From ATZT02 sp046046315 (lineage in GTDB: Bacteria; Actinomycetota; Actinomycetes; S36-B12; UBA5976), in contig JBJOKB010000069.1 in assembly GCA_046046315.1 (NCBI GenBank), positions 1 through 11,191 on the forward strand: 11,191 nucleotides of DNA. Reading direction: 5' to 3'. The position numbers and the translations under genes were made by a program. Under the pieces are notes generated by a model, which saw only the letters and a list, made by a program, of their open reading frames with translations, did not search any database and was not told where the DNA came from. Positions 1 to 5,544 of this stretch are shown piece after piece (within the stretch, counting starts at the first letter, position 1; each line of letters starts with the position of its first letter).

Positions 1-983
1 ATTGTTTCGGTAAATCTCATCGCTACAAGTCCCATAAGAGATGTTGTGATTACCAAAACTTCTGGAATATGCCATTTATCCGGACGATAATTAGAACGAG
101 ATGCATTCTTTCCCGCAATCCAAAGTGCAAGAAAAGAGAGTGAAATTCCAATTAAAGTAGTCAAAACTCCAATATTTGATTGACTAAATACACCTAATAA
201 ACCGGCTAAGCCAAAAAGTATTCCTAAGAGACCAAGCAACATCAAAATATTGGTTATTAATCTGGTGTTTTTACTTTGATGAATCTTTCTGCCATATCCT
301 CGAGAATCCATAGCAGAAGCAAGTAAAAGTGCTCTTTCCATTGCACCTTCTAAAACAGGAATAAATGTTTTCGCTAAAGCTTTAATTCCTTTTGTTTTTC
401 GGCCTCTTAAATATTGAGCATCCCTAACTCTTTTGGCATCAAATGCTAATTGCGGTGCAAAAGTTAAAGCAACAACTATTGCCAAACCAACTTCATAAAG
501 TGCAGCAGGAATAGATTTGAGCAATCTAGTTGGTGAAGCTAAAGATTGAGCCCCTCCAATACAAATCAAAATTGTGGCAAGTCTTAAACCTTCTTGAAAT
601 GCGTAATAAACGGTATTGGCTTTGATCTCACCGCCTAATTTAACTCCAGCAAAAAAACTTGGTAAATCTATTTCTGGAAGAGTAAATAACAAAGTATCCC
701 CAAAAATATCAGGAGTAATAATTACTAAAAACATTCTTATTACAATCACAAATCCTGCAGCTATTAAATAACCTTTTATTGATCTTGCCCATGGTGCATC
801 GCTCTTTCTAAATTTCACTACCAGTAGTACCACTGCGATTATTGAAACGAGAAAAATTGGATTTGTTGTTCCTGCTGCCATGGCTGACAAAAATATTGCC
901 CATAACCACCAAGCACCCGAATGCAGGAAACGACTTTCAGATAAAGACAATGGCTTATGCCATCTGCGGGGGGCAGATGGCAT
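1..983 (-). CDS. ecfT: ECF transporter transmembrane component T (EcfT/CbiQ family), C-terminus cut by window edge
   Basis: The minus strand is open without a stop from an ATG at 983-981 to the left edge (327 codons plus 2 nt). The product is a polytopic membrane protein. Near residues 20-56 it has an aromatic stretch (GAWWLW) and first helix, followed by further hydrophobic segments. A cytoplasmic coupling region carries the two ARG-type motifs of EcfT/CbiQ, as YLRGRK (about 191-196) and DSRGYG (about 226-231). In this family these motifs bind the grooves of the two EcfA ATPases and couple ATP hydrolysis to the substrate-binding S component. It follows the SCO2322-like gene by 26 bp on the same strand, below a cobalamin riboswitch, so cobalamin or a precursor is the inferred substrate. 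About 96 residues with two to three hydrophobic segments follow the second motif, longer than classical EcfT. The ATG has no Shine-Dalgarno and lies in a hairpin; TTG at 950-948 is an alternative start. Family certain, substrate inferred. Confidence 0.85.
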   Translation of the reverse strand, partial: MPSAPRRWHKPLSLSESRFLHSGAWWLWAIFLSAMAAGTTNPIFLVSIIAVVLLVVKFRKSDAPWARSIKGYLIAAGFVIVIRMFLVIITPDIFGDTLLFTLPEIDLPSFFAGVKLGGEIKANTVYYAFQEGLRLATILICIGGAQSLASPTRLLKSIPAALYEVGLAIVVALTFAPQLAFDAKRVRDAQYLRGRKTKGIKALAKTFIPVLEGAMERALLLASAMDSRGYGRKIHQSKNTRLITNILMLLGLLGILFGLAGLLGVFSQSNIGVLTTLIGISLSFLALWIAGKNASRSNYRPDKWHIPEVLVITTSLMGLVAMRFTET

Positions 984-986
984 AAG
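954..986 (-). repeat. Perfect 14-bp inverted repeat overlapping the ecfT start
   Basis: CTTATGCCATCTGC (954-967) is the exact reverse complement of 973-986, with a 5-nt loop (968-972). In the minus-strand transcript the stem-loop covers the predicted ecfT ATG and exactly its first ten codons. On the minus strand no U-tract follows, so it is not a canonical terminator for the upstream gene. On the plus strand it is followed by a moderately T-rich run (989-1000), but no plus-strand gene is seen here. It may control ecfT translation, stabilise the 3' end of the upstream cistron, or be a weak attenuator. Confidence 0.85.
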
Positions 987-1009
987 AGTCTTATTATTTT
1001 GCAATTTAT

Positions 1010-1693
1010 TTATTTCTTTTTACGCATTTTCAGAATAATTGCAAAAGCAACAATTAGAACCGCTGCTAATCCAATTAGTTGAAGATTTGTATTAGAAGGC
1101 TCAGCAACTTCTTCAGCTGTTGTGACAACTGTTGGCGTATCTTCTGCTGTGGCCATTTCTGTTGGATCAGTTGTTGTTGAAGCAATTTCTAATCCACATT
1201 CTTCTTTTGGATATCCACTGATTCCACAAACAAACCTATCATTGGCTCTAATTTCAAGGTTTGTGGCATTTAATGCATCAGCTGCAGTTTGACCTTCGTT
1301 AACGGTCACACAACTTACAACATTTGGAGATGGTGGAGTTTCACCTTCAGGTGCAATTGATTGGTCGTTGTAATCAACCACAACTGCAACTCTTAGTGCA
1401 CCTGCTTGTTCTGAAGTGTCTGGACAAAGTTCAGCAAATACTGCACTTTCACTTGGTGGCAGTCCATTGTCAGAACCAGTAATTGCAAATTTAAATCCAA
1501 CAACCATTTGATCTGTTGCTAAAGAATTTTCTTTATCAGCAGCACCAAAATTTGCAAATGACCAAGAGTCATTTGTTGTCACCCAATATGTCCAATATCG
1601 ATAGTCAGCAGCATTTGCTGGCGTTATTGAAAAAAGGGAAGTGAAAATACTTGCAATAAAAATTATTGCAATATTTCTTTTTAATTGCTTCAT
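1010..1693 (-). CDS. SCO2322-like exported protein with C-terminal membrane anchor
   Basis: 227 aa. Residues 1-28 form a Sec signal peptide (basic KQLKR, hydrophobic core, ANA before A29). The mature part begins YRYWTYW, then VVGFKFAI, VAVVVDY, GETPPSP and VCGISGYP. I recognise this pattern from the actinobacterial SCO2322 family, whose function I do not know. Four cysteines (90, 128, 156, 166) could form two disulfides. A Thr/Glu-rich linker (about 171-202) leads to a C-terminal helix (about 204-221) and a KMRKKK tail, so the domain should face outward, anchored by its C-terminus; there is no LPXTG signal. AGGAG at 1704-1700 lies 6 nt before the ATG. It is the first gene after the cobalamin riboswitch and is followed by ecfT. 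A role in capturing or presenting a corrinoid to the ECF transporter is inferred from context only. Confidence 0.8.
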   Translation of the reverse strand: MKQLKRNIAIIFIASIFTSLFSITPANAADYRYWTYWVTTNDSWSFANFGAADKENSLATDQMVVGFKFAITGSDNGLPPSESAVFAELCPDTSEQAGALRVAVVVDYNDQSIAPEGETPPSPNVVSCVTVNEGQTAADALNATNLEIRANDRFVCGISGYPKEECGLEIASTTTDPTEMATAEDTPTVVTTAEEVAEPSNTNLQLIGLAAVLIVAFAIILKMRKKK

Positions 1694-1722
1694 TCGATTC
1701 TCCTCATGCTTTTGGCCGTAGG

Positions 1723-1738
1723 TGAGCGAAATGAGCGA
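1723..1738. repeat. Short direct repeat TGAGCGA x2
   Basis: TGAGCGA occurs at 1723-1729 and again at 1732-1738, a 9-bp period, in the leader of the SCO2322-like gene between the terminator and the Shine-Dalgarno. It is more GC-rich than its surroundings. No function can be assigned. Confidence 0.6.
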
Positions 1739-1760
1739 GGCTTAAGAATCAAGAATCTAA

Positions 1761-1795
1761 ATACAAAACCCTTTGCATCAAATAGATACAAAGGG
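1761..1795 (-). terminator. Intrinsic terminator, likely expression platform of the cobalamin riboswitch
   Basis: Read on the minus strand, CCCTTTGTATC (1795-1785) pairs with GATGCAAAGGG (1779-1769). The stem is 11 bp with one G-U wobble around a TATTT loop, followed directly by TTTTGTAT (1768-1761). It lies 64 nt after the aptamer's closing stem and about 67 nt before the start codon of the SCO2322-like gene. That is the placement expected for a ligand-controlled terminator. The preceding CTTCCC of the 5' arm is complementary to parts of the aptamer, which gives a candidate antiterminator. Confidence 0.75.
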
Positions 1796-1859
1796 AAGGT
1801 GGATCTAGAAAAACAATCCGGCCTGCCCCGTTTTCCTCGACGGTGCGTTGGACGACTCA

Positions 1860-1970
1860 TTCCTTGTTAGGTAATCCGACTTGTCATTTGGCACCAAATT
1901 TTCATTTGGTGAATGACCCACGGTTGCGGGACAGTGCCGGTATCCGACCGGCTTCCCCTTTTACAAGGAA
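1860..1970 (-). ncRNA. Cobalamin riboswitch aptamer
   Basis: On the minus strand the conserved core reads AAAAGGGGAAGCCGGT, a short loop, ACCGGCACTGTCCCGCAACC, then GTG, which matches the B12-box consensus. Stems visible: P1 TTCCTTGT (1970-1963) with ACAAGGAA (1867-1860); GCCGGT with ACCGGC nested inside GGGA/TCCC; GTCATT (1917-1912'side', i.e. AATGAC at 1912-1917 on plus) with AATGAC (1888-1883); and a hairpin CACCAAAT-GAAA-ATTTGGTG (1911-1892). The conserved AAGTCGGATTACCT precedes the 3' strand of P1. The aptamer is compact, about 111 nt between P1 ends. By family rule, cobalamin binding lowers expression of downstream transport or synthesis genes, here the SCO2322-like gene and ecfT. The ligand form (adenosyl-, methyl- or hydroxo-) cannot be told by eye. 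Confidence 0.92.
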
Positions 1971-2065
1971 CAGGTTTTCTTGCTTGAAGCACAACTTACC
2001 GGTGAGTAGTAGGGACCAGTCAATGGCAAAGCAGTGGTGAGTTGTGAAACTATTTATATAAGGCA
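1971..2065 (-). promoter_or_regulatory. Candidate promoter and 5' leader upstream of the riboswitch
   Basis: On the minus strand TATAAAT (2058-2052) is a good -10 candidate; I find no convincing -35. Transcription from there would begin around 2045 and give a leader of about 350 nt before the SCO2322-like start. The first bases would include CACAACT (2046-2040), complementary to AGTTGTG (1996-1990), a possible 5' stem before the aptamer. On the plus strand the same AT-rich patch (TATATA, 2055-2060) could serve the divergent small gene at 2123. Together with the riboswitch, terminator and repeat, this accounts for the whole gene-free stretch 1694-2122. Confidence 0.35.
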
Positions 2066-2122
2066 TAACAAGTTGTCGCGGGGGCACACTTGAAACTGCC
2101 TTGGAAGCAGGATTTTAGTCAC

Positions 2123-2335
2123 ATGGCATTTACTTGGGTTTATTTAGATGAGGCTGGAAAACCAGTTGCTGAACTTCCTAAAGAAGCAGTGATTGCAGAA
2201 TTCAAAACCAGAGCAGAAGCTGAAGACTGGTTAACAATTAATTGGAGAGTTTTACTAAAGGGTGGAGTTCACCAAGTATCACTTTGGGATGGAACTGAAT
2301 TGGCCATGGAAAACATGAGCCTTCACCCAGCATAA
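2123..2335 (+). CDS. Small conserved actinobacterial protein of unknown function (70 aa)
   Basis: Translation from ATG 2123 gives a 70-aa soluble, acidic protein with no signal peptide or membrane helix. It begins MAFTWVYLD and ends in MSLHPA, with a central acidic and tryptophan-containing stretch (RAEAEDWL) and VSLWDG. I recall similar small proteins of the same length and ending (MSLH.A) in Streptomyces and relatives, all of unknown function. The ATG was preferred to the in-frame TTG at 2090 because it fits those N-termini and has AGGA (2109-2112) about 10 nt upstream. It is divergent from the riboswitch-controlled operon and convergent with the DUF3043 gene, only 5 bp of A between the stop codons. 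No cysteines and no catalytic motif are seen. I infer no function. Confidence 0.75.
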   Translation: MAFTWVYLDEAGKPVAELPKEAVIAEFKTRAEAEDWLTINWRVLLKGGVHQVSLWDGTELAMENMSLHPA

Positions 2336-2340
2336 AAAAA

Positions 2341-2865
2341 CTACTTAATCTCTTTAGGTGCTCCACCAATTTTTACAACTGCAGGTGGAATTCTTAAAGA
2401 ACGCAATTGCAATGCACGCATCAGCCCATAAAATATGGCGCCTTTTCTTTCCTTTGGATCAGAGTAGTTTTGATTAATTTCTTTCTTTATTTTGAAAGCT
2501 AATAACACTTCATCAACAATTGTGCCAAGCATCATGGCTAACCACAAGAAATAAACAACACGAGCAACTGTTGGATTTGGAATTAAGGATAAGACCAAAA
2601 CAACTAATGCAAGTGGTAAAAATAGTTCACCAAAGTGCCAGCGTGAATCCACTAAATTCCTGACATGTCTTCTAACTGGACCTTTATCCCTAAATGGCAT
2701 GGCCCATTCTTCACCGCGATTCATTGCTAAACGAGCTTCAAGTCTTTGCTCGCGAGCACGTTGACGAACTGCTTTTTTTGCCTCTTTAGAATCGCGCGGA
2801 ACTTTTAAAGCTTTTTTGCGTGCTGCTTCGGCATCTTTACGTTTAGGAGTTGGTTCAGATTTCAT
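2341..2865 (-). CDS. DUF3043 family membrane protein
   Basis: 174 aa. The N-terminal third (1-50) is highly charged and probably helical, with PTPKRKDAEAARKK and a run of Arg/Glu. Then comes RDKGPVRRHVRNLVDSRW, followed by two hydrophobic helices (about 80-96 and 101-124) split by the conserved turn IPNPTV. The C-terminal cytoplasmic part reads DPKERKGAIFYGLMRALQLR and ends LRIPPAVV. This layout is that of DUF3043, an actinobacterial family of unknown function; from memory Rv2206 in M. tuberculosis sits in the equivalent place. Both termini are predicted cytoplasmic. It lies 27 bp downstream of nadA on the same strand and probably shares its transcript. TGGAAA about 8 nt before the ATG is only a weak Shine-Dalgarno. 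Family call firm; role unknown. Confidence 0.88.
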   Translation of the reverse strand: MKSEPTPKRKDAEAARKKALKVPRDSKEAKKAVRQRAREQRLEARLAMNRGEEWAMPFRDKGPVRRHVRNLVDSRWHFGELFLPLALVVLVLSLIPNPTVARVVYFLWLAMMLGTIVDEVLLAFKIKKEINQNYSDPKERKGAIFYGLMRALQLRSLRIPPAVVKIGGAPKEIK

Positions 2866-2892
2866 AATTATTTTCCAGATTAGCAGGTTTTG

Positions 2893-4065
2893 TTATACCC
2901 CAGGCAATGCCAACATTTGATTGAGGGCAATGCGGGCATACGCCTTGGTATCTTGGTCAACTTTGATCTGATTAACAATGTTTCCAGTAACCAGGTTTTC
3001 TAATGAGGCAACAAGATGAGGCAAGTCAATGCGATTCATGGTTGAGCAATAACAAATTGTTTTGTCTAGAAATGAAATATTTTTATCGGGAAATTCTCGA
3101 GCTAAACGTCGAACCAAATTAAGTTCAGTTCCAACAGCCCAACTGGTTCCAGGACTTGATGCCTTAATAGTTTTAATGATGCCTTCAGTGGAAGCAACCA
3201 CATCGGCAGCTTCTGCAACTTCGTTGACACATTCTGGATGAACAATAATTTTGACATCTTTAATTTGCTCTCGAACATCAATAACTGATTTCATATTAAA
3301 TCTGGCGTGGACAGAGCAATGTCCCTTCCACAGAATCATTTTGGCGTTTACCAATTGAGAATCAGTTAAACCTCCACGAGGTTTTCGAGGATCAAAAACA
3401 ACACAATCTTCCTTTTTCAAACCAAGTTTCATCACGGCAGTGTTTCTACCTAAATGTTGATCAGGTAAAAATAAAACTCTTTCACCTTTTGCAAAAGACC
3501 ATTCCAATGCTTTCTGGGCATTGGAAGATGTGCAAACAGTTCCACCATTTTTTCCAGTAAAACCTTTAATGGCTGCAGTTGAGTTCATATAAACAACTGG
3601 GACAGTGGTTTTTGCAATTCCTAAATCTTCTAATACAGACCAACAAATTTCAACTTGACTAATTTCGGCCATGTCTGCCATGGAACACCCTGCTGCTAAA
3701 TCAGGAAGAATTACATTTTGTAAATCAGATGTGAGAATGTCAGCACTTTCTGCCATAAAGTGCACGCCACAAAAAACTATGTAATCTGCTTCAGGTCTGG
3801 CTGCTGCATCTTTAGCAAGTTTGAATGAGTCACCAGTTGTGTCAGCAAATTGAATTACTTCATCTCTTTGATAATGATGCCCCAAAATAAATAATCGATC
3901 ACCTAATTTTTCTTTTGCCACAAGGGCACGTTTTACAAGTTCGGGAGCAGAAGCACGAGGTAACTCTCCTGGGCACTCAACACCTTTTTCAGTATTTGGA
4001 TCTGAAAAATTTCCCAAAAGATGCAGCAACGGAGTTGCTGCAGGTTCAGTCCATGTTGGTGCCAT
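2893..4065 (-). CDS. nadA: Quinolinate synthase A
   Basis: 390 aa, cytosolic. NadA condenses iminoaspartate (made by NadB) with dihydroxyacetone phosphate to quinolinate, the first pyridine ring of de novo NAD synthesis, using an oxygen-sensitive [4Fe-4S] cluster. Visible motifs are GHHYQRDEV (62-70), FCGVHFMAESADIL (98-111, first cluster cysteine C99), CSMADM (127-132), WKGHCSVHARF (246-256, C250), HPECVNEVAEAADVVAS (276-292), and TICYCSTMNRIDLPHL (336-351, C338 or C340 the third ligand). Length and cysteine spacing fit the long Bacillus/actinobacterial form rather than the shorter E. coli type. The ATG at 4065 gives a normal N-terminus. nadB and nadC are not in the window. The neighbouring ErpA, an Fe-S carrier, is a plausible cluster donor. 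It faces the glycerate kinase across a 36-bp spacer and is followed by the DUF3043 gene. Confidence 0.97.
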   Translation of the reverse strand: MAPTWTEPAATPLLHLLGNFSDPNTEKGVECPGELPRASAPELVKRALVAKEKLGDRLFILGHHYQRDEVIQFADTTGDSFKLAKDAAARPEADYIVFCGVHFMAESADILTSDLQNVILPDLAAGCSMADMAEISQVEICWSVLEDLGIAKTTVPVVYMNSTAAIKGFTGKNGGTVCTSSNAQKALEWSFAKGERVLFLPDQHLGRNTAVMKLGLKKEDCVVFDPRKPRGGLTDSQLVNAKMILWKGHCSVHARFNMKSVIDVREQIKDVKIIVHPECVNEVAEAADVVASTEGIIKTIKASSPGTSWAVGTELNLVRRLAREFPDKNISFLDKTICYCSTMNRIDLPHLVASLENLVTGNIVNQIKVDQDTKAYARIALNQMLALPGV

Positions 4066-4101
4066 GTACTAATCGTGTCATGTTCTACTAATGTTCGCGA
4101 G
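4066..4101. promoter_or_regulatory. Divergent nadA / glycerate kinase spacer with TACTAAT direct repeat
   Basis: The 36-bp spacer must hold both start regions. TACTAAT occurs at 4067-4073 and 4086-4092, 19 bp apart. The second copy (TACTAA, 4086-4091) sits 10 nt before the GTG of the glycerate kinase and could be its -10 for leaderless or near-leaderless transcription. The repeat could also be a regulator site shared by both genes. No clear -35 is seen on either strand. Confidence 0.4.
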
Positions 4102-5124
4102 GTGCGCATAGTTATAGCCCCCGACTCATTTACCGGGACCCTTACGGCTGCCCAAGCGGCGTTAGCCATAAAAACTGGTTGGGAAAAAACAACAAAAGCA
4201 GATTTCTTTTTAGCGCCAATGAGTGATGGCGGTCCAGGATTTATCGATGCCATTGAATTTGGTTTTGGTGGACATAAATCTCATCATCAAGTAACTGGTT
4301 TAGAAGGAACAACCATTACAGCGCCACTTTTAATTGTAGGAAAGACTGCATACATAGAATCCCATTTGGTGGTGGGCCCACAATTTATAACCAAACAACC
4401 AAGAACTCCAGATAAATACACCTCTCGAGGAATTGGTGAATTAATCAATATCGCTTTGAAAGAAAATTGCCAAACAATATTTGTAGGAATTGGCGGCACA
4501 GCTTCCATTGATGGTGGAGTTGGAATTCTAGAAACAGTTAATCAAGAAAAACTTGGTGATGTTGAATTAGTGGCAGCAACTGATGTCGATGTTTTACTAC
4601 TTGGTAACAGAGGAGCTGCTCGAGGTTTTGGAGAACAAAAAGGAGCAAGCAAGGATCTAATCGAAGAGTTAGAAAAGAAACATGAATTGTTAGCCAAAAA
4701 TACTCCAAAACGAAAAGACAATAAAGATGCATCTTTAATGCTTGGGGCAGGCGCAGGGGGTGGAATTGGTTTTGGTCTGATGGCTTTAGGTGCAAACAGA
4801 GTCAGTGGATTAGAACTTGTAACTGAATCATTTGATTTAGCAAATGAAATAGCAAATAGTGATTTGGTCATTACCGGAGAAGGAAAACTTGATTGGCAAA
4901 CTTTAAGAGGCAAAGTAATTACTGGAGTCGCAGAAATCGCAAATCAAAGTGCAATTTCATGTTTAGCACCTTGTGGCCAAGTGATTGCAGGAAAAAGAGA
5001 ATTAGCTGCCGCTGGAATTGTTGGAGCCTATGGCTGTATCGAAGAAGGCGAAGAATTACCCGAAGACCCATTTATGGCCCTGGTTTTCCTCGCGGAGCGG
5101 GTCAGCAGGACATGGTCGCAATAA
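4102..5124 (+). CDS. Glycerate kinase (GlxK/GarK-type, PF02595 family)
   Basis: 340 aa from GTG 4102. The family phosphorylates D-glycerate with ATP (to 2- or 3-phosphoglycerate, depending on subtype) and feeds lower glycolysis. Motifs in order: IAPDSFTGTLTA (4-15), PMSDGGPGF (39-47), GIGGTASIDGGVG in the middle, GAGAGGGIGFGL, and TGEGKLDWQTLRGK toward the end, the last matching the family's GEGxxDxQ(S/T)xxGK signature. The reading frame continues upstream to an ATG at 4021, but that would add 27 cysteine-rich residues overlapping nadA with no family resemblance, so GTG 4102 (MRIVIAPDSF) is chosen. Little Shine-Dalgarno space exists before it, so it may be leaderless. erpA follows after 33 bp. 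Substrate is by family only; a homologue (Rv2205c, from memory) occupies the same position in mycobacteria. Confidence 0.9.
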   Translation: MRIVIAPDSFTGTLTAAQAALAIKTGWEKTTKADFFLAPMSDGGPGFIDAIEFGFGGHKSHHQVTGLEGTTITAPLLIVGKTAYIESHLVVGPQFITKQPRTPDKYTSRGIGELINIALKENCQTIFVGIGGTASIDGGVGILETVNQEKLGDVELVAATDVDVLLLGNRGAARGFGEQKGASKDLIEELEKKHELLAKNTPKRKDNKDASLMLGAGAGGGIGFGLMALGANRVSGLELVTESFDLANEIANSDLVITGEGKLDWQTLRGKVITGVAEIANQSAISCLAPCGQVIAGKRELAAAGIVGAYGCIEEGEELPEDPFMALVFLAERVSRTWSQ

Positions 5125-5132
5125 CGTGGCAA

Positions 5133-5152
5133 TATAGATAGTGAAAGAAAGG
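5133..5152 (+). promoter_or_regulatory. erpA Shine-Dalgarno with a weak -10 candidate
   Basis: AAAGG (5148-5152) lies 5 nt before the erpA ATG and supports that start. TATAGA (5133-5138) upstream resembles a -10, but no -35 is visible at proper distance. erpA may equally be transcribed from the glycerate kinase promoter. Confidence 0.35.
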
Positions 5153-5157
5153 TAAAC

Positions 5158-5505
5158 ATGTCAGCAGAAACCACTAACACCCAAGGTGTTTTATTAACCG
5201 ATGTTGCAACAACAAAAGTTCGTACCCTTCTTAGTCAAGAAGGAAGAGATGATTTAGCTCTTCGAATAGCTGTGCAACCAGGTGGATGCTCTGGCATGCG
5301 TTACCAATTATTTTTTGATGATCGCTCACTAGAAGGCGATGCCACTCACGAATTTGGTGATGTGAAAGTTGTAGTGGACAAAATGAGTGTTCCTTACTTG
5401 ATGGGTGCAACTATTGATTTTGTTGACACTATTGAGAAACAAGGTTTCACAATTGATAATCCAAACGCCGGGGGATCCTGTGCGTGCGGTGATTCTTTCC
5501 ACTAA
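5158..5505 (+). CDS. erpA: A-type iron-sulfur cluster carrier (ErpA/HesB family)
   Basis: 115 aa, cytosolic. A-type carriers accept Fe-S clusters from a scaffold and pass them to apo-enzymes. The three ligand cysteines are present: C44 in QPGGCSGMRYQL and C108/C110 in GGSCACGDSF. The intermediate VVVDKMSVPYLMGATIDFVD is the family core (VVVDxxSxxYLxGxxIDFVD). Length is normal, and AAAGG supports the ATG. It lies between the glycerate kinase (33 bp upstream) and adoK (39 bp downstream), as in many actinobacteria (Rv2204c in M. tuberculosis, from memory). NadA nearby is a likely client. The cysteine desulfurase homologue at 7198-8328 would be a natural sulfur donor by context but seems catalytically altered. 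ErpA versus IscA cannot be strictly separated by sequence alone; ErpA is the usual actinobacterial naming. Confidence 0.93.
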   Translation: MSAETTNTQGVLLTDVATTKVRTLLSQEGRDDLALRIAVQPGGCSGMRYQLFFDDRSLEGDATHEFGDVKVVVDKMSVPYLMGATIDFVDTIEKQGFTIDNPNAGGSCACGDSFH

Positions 5506-5510
5506 ATCTT

Positions 5511-5536
5511 TTATTTAGTTAAATAAGCACTATTCT
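5511..5536 (+). promoter_or_regulatory. AT palindrome and -10 element for leaderless adoK transcription
   Basis: TTATTTA (5511-5517) and TAAATAA (5520-5526) form a perfect 7-bp inverted repeat with a 2-bp centre. TATTCT (5531-5536) follows, ending 8 nt before the adoK GTG at 5545. No Shine-Dalgarno precedes that GTG. The arrangement fits an actinobacterial leaderless start with transcription beginning at or next to the GTG. The palindrome might be an operator, or merely AT-rich promoter DNA. A good -35 is not visible. Confidence 0.45.
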
Positions 5537-5544
5537 TACTCTTT

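Noticed and set aside
954..1000. Hairpin plus T-rich run read as a plus-strand intrinsic terminator
   Set aside because: No plus-strand gene lies upstream of it; on the transcribed minus strand no U-tract follows the stem.
1685..2087. Three short open frames (1685-1870, 1843-2040, 1902-2087) in the leader region
   Set aside because: They overlap the cobalamin riboswitch and terminator, have no family-like composition, and are explained by structured RNA.
4021..4101. Upstream extension of the glycerate kinase to ATG 4021
   Set aside because: It would add a cysteine-rich peptide overlapping the nadA start, while MRIVIAPDSF at GTG 4102 is the normal family N-terminus.
3933..4253. Minus-strand open frame overlapping nadA and the glycerate kinase start
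   Set aside because: Different frame from nadA, no recognisable motifs, fully covered by two well-supported genes.
4287..5141. Several antisense or alternate-frame open frames within the glycerate kinase
   Set aside because: Shadows of a well-supported coding region with no domain-like sequence.
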